A stretch of 64,000 bases of DNA from Pseudomonas nitroreducens (GCF_014204515.1 NZ_JACHLI010000014.1:1-64000); one strand, 5' to 3'. Shown: positions 8,795 through 18,141, counted from the first letter of the stretch. The notes: generated by a model from the sequence alone, not told the origin. Numbers and translations: made by a program.

Positions 8795-9487
8795 ATGGCC
8801 CACGTTCTGGTGGTCGAGGACGACAGCTCCACCGCCCTGGAGATCGAAGCGGCGCTGGTCGACCACGGCTTCGCGGTGACCCTGGCTGCCGACGGCCGCA
8901 GCGGCATCGTCCAGGCGCTGAGCCTGCCCTTCGACCTCATCGTGCTCGACCGCATGCTGCCGCTGGTGGATGGCCTGGGCGTGCTGACGGCGATCCGCAC
9001 CGCCGGCGTGCTGACCCCGGTGCTGATCCTCAGTGCCCTCAGCGCCCTCGATGAACGGGTGCGCGGCCTGCGCGCCGGCGGCGACGACTACCTGACCAAG
9101 CCCTTCGAATTCATCGAGCTGACTGCACGCCTGGACGCCCTGCTGCGCCGCGGCGGCAACCTGCGGCCGGTGCTGCCGGCGAGCAACCAGCTGCACATCG
9201 GCGACCTCGCCATCGACCAGCTGCGCCGCAGCGTGCGCCGTGGCGAACGGGCCATCGACCTGCTGCCCCGCGAGTACGCGCTGCTCGAACACCTGGCCCT
9301 GCACGCCGACGAGGTGGTCACCCGCACCATGCTCTTCGAGGCGGTGTGGAACTACACCTACGACGAGCGCACCAACGTCATCGAGGTGCACATCGGCCGC
9401 CTGCGCCGCAAGATCGACGGCGACGGCGAAGAGCCCATGCTGCACACCGTGCGGGGAGCCGGCTATGTCCTCCGTTCGCCTCGCTGA
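8795..9487 (+). CDS. OmpR-family response regulator, canonical
   Basis: A 230-residue DNA-binding response regulator. The receiver is intact, with the acidic pair in VVEDD, phospho-acceptor Asp52 (IVLDRMLPLVDG) and Lys102 (YLTKPFEF). The C-terminal OmpR winged helix carries LLPREYALLEHL and TNVIEVHIGRLRRKID. The ATG at 8795 follows a GGAG ribosome-binding site at 8783-8786, which favours it over the ATG at 8771. The gene overlaps the following sensor kinase by 23 nt, so they form a pair. The divergent partner genes are the atypical regulator and RND operon, likely targets of this system. Confidence 0.9.
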   Translation: MAHVLVVEDDSSTALEIEAALVDHGFAVTLAADGRSGIVQALSLPFDLIVLDRMLPLVDGLGVLTAIRTAGVLTPVLILSALSALDERVRGLRAGGDDYLTKPFEFIELTARLDALLRRGGNLRPVLPASNQLHIGDLAIDQLRRSVRRGERAIDLLPREYALLEHLALHADEVVTRTMLFEAVWNYTYDERTNVIEVHIGRLRRKIDGDGEEPMLHTVRGAGYVLRSPR

Positions 9488-10832
9488 GATCCCGCGCACC
9501 AGCGGCTTCCGCGTCGGCCTGCTGTTCCTCGCGCTGTTCGGTGTGTCGTTCCTTGCGCTGTTCGGCTACACCTACTGGCAGACCGCGGTCTATCTGCGCA
9601 GCGAGGTGGACGCCAACCTGCACCGGCAGATCGACAACCGCGGCGCCCAGGACGCGGACACGCGCCTGCAGGAAATCCGCCGCCACGCCCTGCAGGACCA
9701 CGACGGCCGCGTGCCGCACACGCTGTTCGACGCCCAGGGCAAGCCGCTCGCCGGGCCGCTCAAGGAGTTGCCGGCCGGCAAGCGTTTCGACGTACCGGGT
9801 GAGTTCCGCTGGCAACGGCCCGACGGTGAGCACCGGCCGGTCCGCTACATCAAGCATCGCCTGGAGGACGGCGGCATCCTCGTGGCCGCCCAGGACGTGC
9901 ACGACATCCACGAGTTCGACGAACTGCTGGTCAATGCCCTGGCTTCCGGCGGCGTCCTGCTGCTGGTGGTCGGTCTGATCGGCGCGGTGTGGCTGGGCAA
10001 CTCCACGCGGGTGCGGCTCAACGACCTGAGCACGGCGATCCGCCGCATCGTCGAGGGCGACCTCAGCCGGCGCCTGCCGGTGCGCGGCAACGACGACGAC
10101 ATCGACCGCATCTCCGCCGTGGTCAACGGCATGCTCGATGAACTGGAGCGGCTGATGAGCGAGGTCAAGGGCGTCTGCGACGATATCGCCCACGACCTGC
10201 GCACCCCGCTGACCCGCCTTATCGCCGGCCTGGAGCGCGCCCAGCGCCGCGAACTGCAGGCCGCAGACTACGAGCAGACCATCGATGCCGCGCTGAACGA
10301 GGCCAAGGGCCTGTTGCTGACCTTCCGCGCGCTGCTGCGCATCTCCGAGATCGAGGACAGCGTGCGCCGCAGCCACTTCGCCCCGGTGGACCTGAACCGC
10401 ATCGGCAGCGACGCGGTGGAGCTCTCCGAGCCGCTGGCGGAAGAACGGCGCATCCACCTCGAACTGCTACCCGCGGCGACTCCAGCGCTGCTCTCGGGCG
10501 ACGCGCAGCTGCTGTTCGACGCCAGCTGCAACCTGATCGACAACGCCATCAAGTTCTCCCCCGAAGGCGCCCATGTCCGCGTCGAGATCGGTGCGGCGGA
10601 CGGCGCTGTCGGCCTCACCGTGCGCGATAACGGCCCCGGCATCCCCGAGGCCGAGCGCGAATCGGTGTTCCGCCGTTTCTACCGCGCGCAGAGCAGCCGG
10701 CAGACCGCCGGCAACGGCCTGGGGCTGAGCCTGGTGGCGGCGGTAGCGCGGCTGCATGACCTGCAGCTGCGCGTCGAGGATGCCAGCCCCGGTTGCATCA
10801 TGAGCCTGCGCGGCAAGCCTGCCGCCAGCTGA
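9465..10832 (+). CDS. Sensor histidine kinase paired with the preceding regulator
   Basis: A 455-residue membrane-bound kinase. There are two transmembrane segments (about 15-38 and 155-178) enclosing a periplasmic sensor region of about 115 residues, then a HAMP domain, an H-box with phospho-acceptor His243 in DDIAHDLRTPLTRL, an N-box (CNLIDNAIKFSPEG), G1 box (VRDNGPGIPEAE) and G2 box (GNGLGLSLVAAV). It should phosphorylate the regulator encoded just upstream, whose stop it overlaps. Whether it also talks to the divergent, non-phosphorylatable regulator is doubtful. The signal is unknown. Confidence 0.9.
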   Translation: MSSVRLAEIPRTSGFRVGLLFLALFGVSFLALFGYTYWQTAVYLRSEVDANLHRQIDNRGAQDADTRLQEIRRHALQDHDGRVPHTLFDAQGKPLAGPLKELPAGKRFDVPGEFRWQRPDGEHRPVRYIKHRLEDGGILVAAQDVHDIHEFDELLVNALASGGVLLLVVGLIGAVWLGNSTRVRLNDLSTAIRRIVEGDLSRRLPVRGNDDDIDRISAVVNGMLDELERLMSEVKGVCDDIAHDLRTPLTRLIAGLERAQRRELQAADYEQTIDAALNEAKGLLLTFRALLRISEIEDSVRRSHFAPVDLNRIGSDAVELSEPLAEERRIHLELLPAATPALLSGDAQLLFDASCNLIDNAIKFSPEGAHVRVEIGAADGAVGLTVRDNGPGIPEAERESVFRRFYRAQSSRQTAGNGLGLSLVAAVARLHDLQLRVEDASPGCIMSLRGKPAAS

Positions 10833-10847
10833 GGTTGCCGCAGGGCA

Positions 10848-10982
10848 TCACTTCGTCGGCTGCGGCTGCCACTCCAGCAGGTGGTGGGAGAAGCCGTAGC
10901 TGGCCGACTGGTAGTAGGCGATTGCCCGTGCCACCAGAGGATCATCCGCCCTGGCCGTGACCTCCACGCTGGCCCCCAGCGC
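10848..10982 (-). other. In-frame C-terminal continuation of the sulfatase gene beyond an amber codon
   Basis: Directly after the TAG at 10985-10983, the same frame stays open for 44 codons to a TGA at 10850-10848. The translation begins ALGASVEVTARADDPLVARA and ends with YYQSASYGFSHHLLEW then QPQPTK. It has normal amino-acid composition and codon bias and, from memory, resembles the C-terminal tail of LTA-synthase-like proteins. I read it as the original end of the gene, cut off by a point mutation (or a sequencing error or a read-through codon). Confidence 0.6.
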
Positions 10983-12752
10983 CTAGTTGTGCCGGCGCAG
11001 CCCCTGGCGCGGACTGAGGATCGCCAGGTCCTTGCCGTCGAACAGCCCCAGGTGCTGGTAGTTGCCGATCACCACGTGCGGCGGCAGTGCTTCGGGCTGC
11101 ATCAGGTCGCGGCCATAGAAGGTCGAGTCGTAGCCCAGGTTCAGCAGGCCCAGCAGGGTCGGCGCCAGGTCCAGCTGGCTGGCCAGCTCTCCCCGCTCGC
11201 CGCTGGGCAGCAGCGCCGGTGCGTAGATGAACAGGGGAATCTGGTAGTTCTCCACCGGCAGGTCTTCCTTGCCTGCGCTACCGGCAGTGTGGTCGGCGAC
11301 GAAGACGAAAATGGTGTCGGCGAACCACGGCTTGCTCTTCACCTCGCTGAGGAACTTGCCGATGGCGTAGTCGGTGTACTTCACCGCACCATCGCGGCCA
11401 TTGCCCGACGGAATGTCGATGCGCCCCTGCGGGTAGGTGTAGGGCCGGTGGTTGGAGGTGGTCATCAGTTGCAGGAGGAATGGCTGCTGCCTGGCGTGGT
11501 CCTCGTCGGCAAGCCTGATCGCCTGGGCGTAGAGGTCTTCGTCGGCCATACCCCAGGCATTCTTGAAGTGGATGTCGGCCTCGTTGACGCTGGACTGGTC
11601 GACGATGCGGTAGCCGTTGCCGCCGAAGAAGGCATTCATGTTGTCGAAGTAGCCGCGCCCGCCATACAGGAACACCGAGTCGTAGCCGACGGCCTTGAGC
11701 TGCTGGCCAAGGCTGGCGAAGCCGCTTTCGCGGCCGATGCGCTTGACGATGGAGCGGCCCGGAGTCGGCGGGATGGACAGGGTGATCGCTTCCAGGCCAC
11801 GGTCGGTGCGGGTGCCGGTAGCGTAGAAATTGTTGAAGTAGAGGCTGTTGCGGCGCAGCTCGTCGAGGTTCGGCGTCAGCTTGCGTTCGTCGCCATTGCT
11901 GCCCAGGTACTTGGCGCTGAGGCTTTCGATGGTCACCAGGACGATGTTGTGTTTCTTCAGCGGGCCGGCAGCGCTGATGCGGCGGCGGATGTCCAGCGCC
12001 TGGCTGCCGATGAAGGCCGCATTGGGTTCGGCCAGCTCCGCGCGCATCTGCCGTGCGACTTCCTGCTCGGGCAGGGTCGCGTAGAACTGCGGGTAGTCCA
12101 GCTCGTTGTTGCGGAAGGCGGCGAAGAACTGGTACGGGCCGTTGCTTTCCAGTTCGCGCAGGTAGGCGTTGCCGCCCTGGCCGCGCGGGTGCTCCTGGTC
12201 GACCAGGAACAGCGGCAGCAGCATCACCAGCAGCAGGCCCACGGCACCGGCGAGACGCTTGCGCAGCGGCGGCACGTCGGCCTGGGCAATGCTGCGCAAC
12301 GGCTTGCGCAGGGCCAGGGTGGCCAGCGCGGCGATCAGCGCGAGCAGGCCCAGCAGTTTGCCGATCGGGTAGGACTCGAGGATGTTGTTGAGCACCTCGT
12401 CGGAGTACACCAGGTAGTCCACCGCAATGAAGTTGAAGCGCACACCGAACTCGTCCCAGAACAGCCACTCGGCCACCGCGGTGAAGAGCATCACGTACAG
12501 GCTGACGAACAGCAGCGCCACCAGGGCCCGGCGCCAGAAGGCGCTGCGCCAGAGCCGCGCGGGCAGCAGCAGAAGCAGCAGGCCCAGCGGCAACAGGGCG
12601 TAGACCAGGAAACTCAGGTCATACAGCAGGCCGATGGCGAACACCGCCAGGTGCCCGGCACCCAGCTCGGACAGGTGGCTCGCCAGCAGAACCGTGCGGG
12701 TGAGGAAGAAGACGACGAGCCAGAGAACGGCGGCCAGCGCCAGGAAACGCAT
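10983..12752 (-). CDS. LTA-synthase/OpgB-type membrane sulfatase family protein, probably truncated by an amber stop
   Basis: 589 residues up to the stop. Four to five N-terminal transmembrane helices are followed by a periplasmic sulfatase-fold domain. Conserved elements include VTIESLSAKYLG (metal-binding Glu276), GTRTDRGLEA (nucleophile Thr around 316) and FVADHTAG (metal-binding Asp/His). Family members transfer glycerol phosphate from phosphatidylglycerol, e.g. OpgB/MdoB onto periplasmic glucans, or phosphoethanolamine; the substrate here is unknown. The start is uncertain: ATG 12752 gives a clean N-terminal helix, GTG 12821 would add 23 residues, and neither has a clear ribosome-binding site. 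The frame continues meaningfully for 44 codons past the TAG, so the natural protein was probably 45 residues longer. Confidence 0.78.
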   Translation of the reverse strand: MRFLALAAVLWLVVFFLTRTVLLASHLSELGAGHLAVFAIGLLYDLSFLVYALLPLGLLLLLLPARLWRSAFWRRALVALLFVSLYVMLFTAVAEWLFWDEFGVRFNFIAVDYLVYSDEVLNNILESYPIGKLLGLLALIAALATLALRKPLRSIAQADVPPLRKRLAGAVGLLLVMLLPLFLVDQEHPRGQGGNAYLRELESNGPYQFFAAFRNNELDYPQFYATLPEQEVARQMRAELAEPNAAFIGSQALDIRRRISAAGPLKKHNIVLVTIESLSAKYLGSNGDERKLTPNLDELRRNSLYFNNFYATGTRTDRGLEAITLSIPPTPGRSIVKRIGRESGFASLGQQLKAVGYDSVFLYGGRGYFDNMNAFFGGNGYRIVDQSSVNEADIHFKNAWGMADEDLYAQAIRLADEDHARQQPFLLQLMTTSNHRPYTYPQGRIDIPSGNGRDGAVKYTDYAIGKFLSEVKSKPWFADTIFVFVADHTAGSAGKEDLPVENYQIPLFIYAPALLPSGERGELASQLDLAPTLLGLLNLGYDSTFYGRDLMQPEALPPHVVIGNYQHLGLFDGKDLAILSPRQGLRRHN

Positions 12753-13041
12753 TGGCGCAGAGCGGAGGAACGGGATGGAGACACCCTTGTTGTAATGCAC
12801 CGGAACACGCGGCCACGGCACTTCGGAAGAGCCGGAACCGGCTGTTGGGCGGGCACCCTACAAGGCAGGACGAAAAAAAATGTCAAAAACGCGCTGATCT
12901 CACGAATCTCTTCGCGCCCTTTCAGCACCTGCCTGCTGGGCGGGCCACCACGACTTTTTCACATGTCCTTGACGAGACCTTGATCGGCCGACTCGATAAT
13001 GGCCGGAAACAATGAGCCGTCGCAGCTGCCGAGCCCTGTCC

Positions 13042-13698
13042 ATGAATGAACCCCAACGCCTGGTGGCCCCTGTTGCGCCGCGTGCAAGCGATAACGCCTC
13101 CGGCCGGCAGTTCACCGCCCGGCTGCGCGCCAGGGTCGCGGCGTGGCGCAAGCGCCGGCTGTTGCGGCTGGCGTTGCGGGTGGCGGAGGAGCCGATCCTG
13201 ATGCTGGAGGTGTCGCAGGCGCCGGGGCTGTTCTGGCCGGTGCTCACCGAGCACAACAACCGCGTGATCGTGGCGACCTCCCCGGCCGCGGAATCCCTGC
13301 TCGAAGCCCACCGCCTGCTGCCCCAGGGCGTCACCCGGCGCATCCGCGTGATGCCCGGCCCGCTGGACTACGCCGAACTGCGGCCGGCGTCGGTCGACTG
13401 CATCCTGCTCGCCGAAATCCCCCCCTCGCCGTGCAACGCGAATACGCTGCGCCTGCTCGGCCAACTGCATCACGTCACCCGCGACAGCGCGATCCTCTTC
13501 GCCCGGGTCGGCTCGCAGCGGCCAGCGCCGCAAGCCGGGGACGCCTGCCACTGTGGCGACTCGCATGCCGTGGCGGCCGAGGCCAGCCATGCCAGAGCGC
13601 TGGAACAGGAGTTCCTGCGCATCGGCTTCTCGCAGATCCGCCATTACAACTTCACCCCGGGCTCGGACGGCGTTCGCGTCTACATCCTGCGCAAGTGA
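13042..13698 (+). CDS. Unknown protein with methyltransferase-like fold signals
   Basis: A 218-residue soluble protein from ATG 13042; an earlier in-frame ATG at 13012 would add 10 residues, and neither site has a strong ribosome-binding site. An Arg-rich N-terminus is followed by the beta-alpha pattern EPILMLEVSQAPGLFWPVL...NRVIVATSPAAESLLEA...PLDYAELRPASVDCILLAEI, which resembles motifs I, II and IV of class I SAM-dependent methyltransferases. The glycine-rich loop is degenerate, so catalytic activity is not assured. Two Cys and two His in DACHCGDSH might bind metal. No operon partner: it is divergent from the sulfatase gene and convergent with the small membrane protein. Confidence 0.6.
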   Translation: MNEPQRLVAPVAPRASDNASGRQFTARLRARVAAWRKRRLLRLALRVAEEPILMLEVSQAPGLFWPVLTEHNNRVIVATSPAAESLLEAHRLLPQGVTRRIRVMPGPLDYAELRPASVDCILLAEIPPSPCNANTLRLLGQLHHVTRDSAILFARVGSQRPAPQAGDACHCGDSHAVAAEASHARALEQEFLRIGFSQIRHYNFTPGSDGVRVYILRK

Positions 13699-13716
13699 TC
13701 CCGCAGCGGCAGCCCT

Positions 13717-14052
13717 TCAGCGGCGCCGCTGCCAGCGCAACCCCAGCAGCACGCCGACCAGCGCACCGAGCGCCGTCCCGGCTATGTCGGCGAGGAACAG
13801 CAGCGAGTAGGGAAAATACGACTGCCCGCGATCCACCGCCTCCAGGTCGACATGGCGGATGTCCAGCAGCCAGTGCAGGCCATTGGGCAGGCAGGCGAAC
13901 ACCACCAGCAGGATCGTCAGCAGCGCGTAGAACCACGCGGCTTCCAGCCCTGGCACGAAAACCCGCCAGAGCACCTGGGCAAGCCCGGTCAGCAGCAGCG
14001 TGAAGAACAACGAGAAGCTGCCGTGGCGGATGAGTTCGAGTAGTTCTTCCAT
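13717..14052 (-). CDS. Small inner-membrane protein, three transmembrane helices
   Basis: 111 residues with hydrophobic segments at about 13-33, 40-62 and 84-106, separated by a short hydrophilic loop (RHVDLEAVDRGQSYFPYS). The C-terminus ends in RWQRRR, suggesting it faces the cytoplasm. The overall layout resembles VanZ-like small membrane proteins but no family signature is certain. The start at 14052 opens directly into an amphipathic helix; the in-frame sequence upstream has no coding character. It diverges from the iron-transport operon, whose Fur-like box lies about 120 bp from its start, so shared regulation is possible. Confidence 0.6.
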   Translation of the reverse strand: MEELLELIRHGSFSLFFTLLLTGLAQVLWRVFVPGLEAAWFYALLTILLVVFACLPNGLHWLLDIRHVDLEAVDRGQSYFPYSLLFLADIAGTALGALVGVLLGLRWQRRR

Positions 14053-14170
14053 GGTCTCTGAATCTTTCGCGAATGGATGGACGGGGCTGCACAGCGCCCG
14101 GCGTGACCAGTGACTGTCCCACTGGACGGGCTCGGTCGCAAGGCTGTCATGTATACAGTTCGCGTCTACC

Positions 14171-14190
14171 AAATGAGAATGACAATTTCT
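14171..14190. promoter_or_regulatory. Fur-like box upstream of the ferric-iron transporter
   Basis: AAATGAGAATGACAATTTCT: the left half AATGAGAATGA is a near-perfect half of the Pseudomonas Fur consensus AATGAGAATNATTCTCATT, while the right half is degenerate. It lies about 100 bp upstream of the substrate-binding protein gene of an iron ABC transporter, which fits iron-repressed expression. Confidence 0.5.
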
Positions 14191-14287
14191 TAACGCCCCG
14201 ATTGCGAAGATCGCCGCCAGAATCGGGCGATGCCCTGGCCAATTGGCTGCCAGTCGCCCCCCGGACAACCTGCTGGAGTGGCGATTG

Positions 14288-15307
14288 ATGAAATGGCGCG
14301 GTGCCTCGTGGGTGATGTGGCTGGCGGTGGGAACCGCGGCGTTGCTGGAGCTGGGAGCCGCCTTCGGCGCCGCGCCGGATGACGGCATCGTCATCTACAA
14401 CGCCCAGCACGAATCGCTGACCAAGGCCTGGGTGGAAGGCTTCACCCGCGAGACCGGGATCAAGGTGACGCTGCGCAACGGCGACGACAGCGAACTGGGC
14501 AACCAGATCATCCAGGAGGGCAAGGCCTCCCCGGCCGACGTGTTCCTCACGGAAAACTCGCCGGCCATGGTGATGCTGGACAACGCCGGGCTTCTTGCGC
14601 CGGTGGCGCCGACCACCATTGCCCAGGTCGCCGCGCCGTTCCGCCCGGCCCAGGGGCGCTGGATCGGCATCGCTGCACGCTCCACCGTGCTGGTCTACAA
14701 CAAGGACAAGGTCAAGGAGTCGGAACTTCCCGCCTCCCTGCTCGACCTCGCCGAGCCGCAGTGGATCGGCCGCTGGGCCGCCTCGCCGGCCGGCGCCGAC
14801 TTCCAGGCCATCGTCGGCGCGCTGCTGGAGCTCAAGGGCGAACAGGTCACCCAGGACTGGCTGGATGCGATGAAGGCCGGCGCGCGGGTCTATCGCGGCA
14901 ACAATGCGGTGCTCAAGGCGGTCAACGCCGGCCAGATCGACGCCGGGGTGATCTACCACTACTACTACGTCGGCGACCGGGCCCGGACCGGCGAGAACAG
15001 CAACCACTCGGCGCTGCACTACTTCGGCCACAAGGACCCCGGCGCCTTCACCAGCCTGTCCGGCGGCGCGGTGCTGGCTTCGAGCAGGCACGCCGAGCAG
15101 GCGCAGGCTTTCCTGCGCTGGATCACCAGCGCCCAGGGTCAGGCCGTGCTGCGCGAAGGCGCCTCCTACGAATACGCGGTGGGCGAAGGCGCACCGTCGA
15201 ACCCGAAGCTGATTCCCCTGGAACAGCTGGACGCACCGCAGGTGGACGTGTCCCGCCTGGACAGCCGCAAGGTCGTGGAACTGATGACCCAGGCAGGCCT
15301 GTTCTAA
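14288..15307 (+). CDS. Ferric-iron ABC transporter, substrate-binding protein (FbpA/HitA/SfuA type)
   Basis: A 339-residue periplasmic iron-binding protein. A signal peptide of about 27 residues ends near GAAFGAAPDDG. The mature part begins with IVIYNAQHESLTKAWVEGF, the classic opening of Fe3+-binding FbpA-like proteins, and contains the paired-tyrosine iron ligands in VIYHYYYVGDRA. It delivers unchelated or weakly chelated Fe3+ to the permease encoded next. The ATG at 14288 is preceded by GGAG at 14275-14278 and gives a proper signal peptide; the ATG at 14243 does not. First gene of a three-gene operon, with the permease GTG starting immediately after its TAA. Confidence 0.9.
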   Translation: MKWRGASWVMWLAVGTAALLELGAAFGAAPDDGIVIYNAQHESLTKAWVEGFTRETGIKVTLRNGDDSELGNQIIQEGKASPADVFLTENSPAMVMLDNAGLLAPVAPTTIAQVAAPFRPAQGRWIGIAARSTVLVYNKDKVKESELPASLLDLAEPQWIGRWAASPAGADFQAIVGALLELKGEQVTQDWLDAMKAGARVYRGNNAVLKAVNAGQIDAGVIYHYYYVGDRARTGENSNHSALHYFGHKDPGAFTSLSGGAVLASSRHAEQAQAFLRWITSAQGQAVLREGASYEYAVGEGAPSNPKLIPLEQLDAPQVDVSRLDSRKVVELMTQAGLF

Positions 15308-16912
15308 GTGACCGCGCAGCAGCTCGACCCGCCCAACGCCAGCCGCACCCGGCTGGCGCCCGTTCCCCAGGCGCTGCGGCGCTGGCGTAATCGCACCGGC
15401 CAGGGTTGGGTGCTCGGCGCCGCCCTGCTGGTGTCGGCCTTTGCACTGTTGCCGCTGCTGTTCGTGGCCACCGCTGGAGTGCAGGCCGGCTTGCCGCTGA
15501 TCGCCAAGCTGGTATTCCGCCCGCGGGTCGGCGAGCTGCTTGGCAACACCGTGCTGCTGGTCCTGCTGACCGTGCCGCTGTGTGTCCTCCACGGCGTGGC
15601 CATGGCCTGGTTGACCGAGCGCTGCAACCTGCCGGGGCGGCGCGTCTGGTCGCTGCTGGTGGTTGCGCCGCTGGCGATCCCGGCGTTCGTCCACAGCTAC
15701 GCCTGGATCAGCCTGGCGCCCGCGCTGCACGGGCTGTTCCCGGCGGTGCTGGTGTCGGTGATCGCCTACTCGCCTTTCATCTATCTGCCTGCGGCAGCGG
15801 CGCTGCGGCGCCTCGACCCGGTGCTGGAAGACGTGGCGGAGTCCCTGGGTGACAGGCCGTTCAAGGTGTTCCTGCGCGTCGTGCTGCCGCAACTGCGCGT
15901 GGCGATCTGGGGTGGTTCGCTGCTGGTGGGGCTGCACCTGCTGGCCGAGTACGGGCTGTTCGCGCTGATCCGTTTCGACACCTTCACCACGGCCATCTTC
16001 GATCAGTTCCAGTCGTCCTTCAGCGGCCCGGCGGCGAACATGCTCGCCGGCGTGCTGGCCCTGGCCTGCCTGCTGCTGCTCAGCCTGGAATCCGCCACCC
16101 GCGGCAGCGCCCGCTATGCCCGGCTGGGCGCCGGCAGCCCGCGCTCGCCACGGCAGTATCGGCTGGGCCGCGCGGTTGCGGCCGGCGCGTTGATCCTCTG
16201 CGCCCTCTTCAGCGTTGCCTCGCTGGGCGTGCCGCTGGTCACCCTGGGCCAGTGGTTGAAGGCTGGCGGCCTCGCGGTGTGGGCCTCGGATGACCTGCTG
16301 AACTGCCTGGGCCAGACCCTGCTGCTCGGTGGCGCGGGCGCGCTGCTGACCACAGTGGCGGCGGTGCCGATCGCCTGGATTTCGGTGCGCGCGCCCAGCC
16401 GCCTGCAGAAACTGCTGGAGAGCAGCAACTACGTGACCAGCGCCCTGCCCGGCATCGTGGTCGCCCTGGCGCTGGTCAGCGTGACCATCCGCTATGCCCA
16501 GCCGCTTTACCAGACGGTATTCACTGTGCTGCTGGCCTACGTGCTGATGTTCCTGCCGCGCGCCCTGGTCAGCCTGCGTGCCGGCCTGGCCCAGGCACCG
16601 GTCGAGCTGGAGAACATCGCCCGCAGCCTGGGGCGCTCACCGGCCCGCGCGCTCTGGGGCGTGACCCTACGCTTTGCCGCACCGGGTGCCGCGGCCGGCG
16701 TCGCGCTGGTGTTCCTGGCCATCGTCAATGAGCTGACCGCCACCCTGCTGCTCTCCCCCAGCGGCACCGCGACCCTGGCCACCGCCTTCTGGGCGAAGAC
16801 CAGCGAGATCGACTACGCCGCCGCGGCGCCCTATGCGCTGCTGATGATCCTCCTGTCGCTGCCCCTGACCGGGCTTCTCTACCACCAGTCCAAGCGAGTA
16901 GCCGGCCGATGA
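15308..16912 (+). CDS. Ferric-iron ABC transporter, fused double permease (FbpB/HitB type)
   Basis: A 534-residue permease with two homologous halves, each with about six transmembrane helices. Each half carries an EAA-like loop: EDVAESLGDRPFKVFLRVVLP at about 175-196 and ELENIARSLGRSPARALWGV at about 435-455. The fused architecture is standard for FbpB/SfuB. It starts with GTG directly after the preceding TAA and overlaps the ATPase start by 4 nt (ATGA). It moves Fe3+ across the inner membrane using the ATPase encoded next. Confidence 0.9.
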   Translation: MTAQQLDPPNASRTRLAPVPQALRRWRNRTGQGWVLGAALLVSAFALLPLLFVATAGVQAGLPLIAKLVFRPRVGELLGNTVLLVLLTVPLCVLHGVAMAWLTERCNLPGRRVWSLLVVAPLAIPAFVHSYAWISLAPALHGLFPAVLVSVIAYSPFIYLPAAAALRRLDPVLEDVAESLGDRPFKVFLRVVLPQLRVAIWGGSLLVGLHLLAEYGLFALIRFDTFTTAIFDQFQSSFSGPAANMLAGVLALACLLLLSLESATRGSARYARLGAGSPRSPRQYRLGRAVAAGALILCALFSVASLGVPLVTLGQWLKAGGLAVWASDDLLNCLGQTLLLGGAGALLTTVAAVPIAWISVRAPSRLQKLLESSNYVTSALPGIVVALALVSVTIRYAQPLYQTVFTVLLAYVLMFLPRALVSLRAGLAQAPVELENIARSLGRSPARALWGVTLRFAAPGAAAGVALVFLAIVNELTATLLLSPSGTATLATAFWAKTSEIDYAAAAPYALLMILLSLPLTGLLYHQSKRVAGR

Positions 16913-17976
16913 GCAGCCTCGAACTTCACTCCGTCTCGCGTTTCTTCGGTGCCTACGCGGCCATCGAGAACTTCAGCCTGCACGTCCCGGCCGGCAGCCG
17001 TGCGGCCATAGTCGGCCCTTCCGGGTCGGGCAAGACCACCCTGCTGCGGCTGATCGCCGGCTTCGAAGTACCGGACCTGGGCAGCATCCGCCTGGGCGAC
17101 ACGACCCTGGCGGACGACAGCGGCTTCGTTCCCGCCCATCGCCGCGTCATCGGCTACGTGCCGCAGGACGGTGCGTTGTTCCCGCACCTGTCGGTGGCCG
17201 AGAACATCGGCTTCGGCCTGCCGCGCAGCATGGAGCGGCGTACCGCGCGCATCCACGAGCTGCTGGAGATGGTCTCGCTGAACGCCGAGATGGCCGGGCG
17301 CTGGCCCCACGAGCTTTCAGGCGGCCAGCAACAGCGCGTCGCTCTTGCCCGCGCGTTGGCCCAGAGCCCGCGTCTGATGCTGCTCGACGAGCCCTTCTCG
17401 GCGCTGGACAGTGGCCTGCGCGCGGCCATGCGCAAAGCGGTTTGCAAGGTGCTGGGCGATGCCGGCGTCACGGCGATCCTGGTCACCCATGACCAGGAGG
17501 AAGCCTTGTCCTTCGGCGATCAGTTGGCAGTGATCCGCCAGGGGCGCCTGGTCCAGGCCGGCGCGCCGAAGGACCTGTACTTCCGCCCGGTGGACCGACA
17601 GACAGCGGCCTTCCTCGGCGACGCCCTGGTGTTTTCCGCGCGCCTGCAGGGACGCTGGGCGAACTGCCCGCTGGGCAACGTGCAGGTGGCCAATCCGTCG
17701 ACCGACGCCAGCGGACAGTTGCTGCTGCGCCCGGAGCAGCTGCACCTGAGCCGCCGCGCGATGTTCCCCAGCAGCGCGGACGGCTGCTACGGCACCGTGG
17801 TGGGCAGCGACTTCGGCGGCGACCGCTGCACGGTCATGGTTCATCTGGAAGGGGCGCACTCGGAACCGGCGATTCCGGTCCGCGTGCCAGCGATGGACTG
17901 CCCCGATCCCGGCGAGCGCGTACACCTGTTCGTCAGCGGCCATGCCCATCTGTTTCCGGCACCGGACATGCACTGA
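16909..17976 (+). CDS. Ferric-iron ABC transporter, ATP-binding protein (FbpC type)
   Basis: 355 residues. Walker A GPSGSGKTT, Q-loop GYVPQDGALFPHLSV, signature ELSGGQQQRVALARALA, Walker B RLMLLDEPFSALD and switch VTHDQEEALSFGD are all intact. A C-terminal regulatory domain of about 110 residues (TOBE-like; from about residue 240) follows, as in FbpC and other CUT/MalK-like ATPases, and in some homologues it binds Fe3+ to shut off transport. Last gene of the operon; no obvious terminator follows. Confidence 0.9.
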   Translation: MSSLELHSVSRFFGAYAAIENFSLHVPAGSRAAIVGPSGSGKTTLLRLIAGFEVPDLGSIRLGDTTLADDSGFVPAHRRVIGYVPQDGALFPHLSVAENIGFGLPRSMERRTARIHELLEMVSLNAEMAGRWPHELSGGQQQRVALARALAQSPRLMLLDEPFSALDSGLRAAMRKAVCKVLGDAGVTAILVTHDQEEALSFGDQLAVIRQGRLVQAGAPKDLYFRPVDRQTAAFLGDALVFSARLQGRWANCPLGNVQVANPSTDASGQLLLRPEQLHLSRRAMFPSSADGCYGTVVGSDFGGDRCTVMVHLEGAHSEPAIPVRVPAMDCPDPGERVHLFVSGHAHLFPAPDMH

Positions 17977-18141
17977 ACGGATAAATCAGAAGCGCGCGAC
18001 GACCGTGTTTGGAGTGCTCCCTTGCTCCGCAGTGGCCGCCCGCCAACAGGAAGACTGTCCACCCGCCCTCAGTGTCATCTAAGTCTGCCTCCGTACGCTG
18101 TCCTCCAACCGCTCGCCAGCAGCCCCAGGAGGCAGCCCGCC

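Noticed and set aside
14288..17976. Sulfate, thiosulfate or spermidine transporter
   Set aside because: The paired tyrosines and the NAQHESLTKAW opening of the binding protein, the fused permease and the upstream Fur-like box point to Fe3+.
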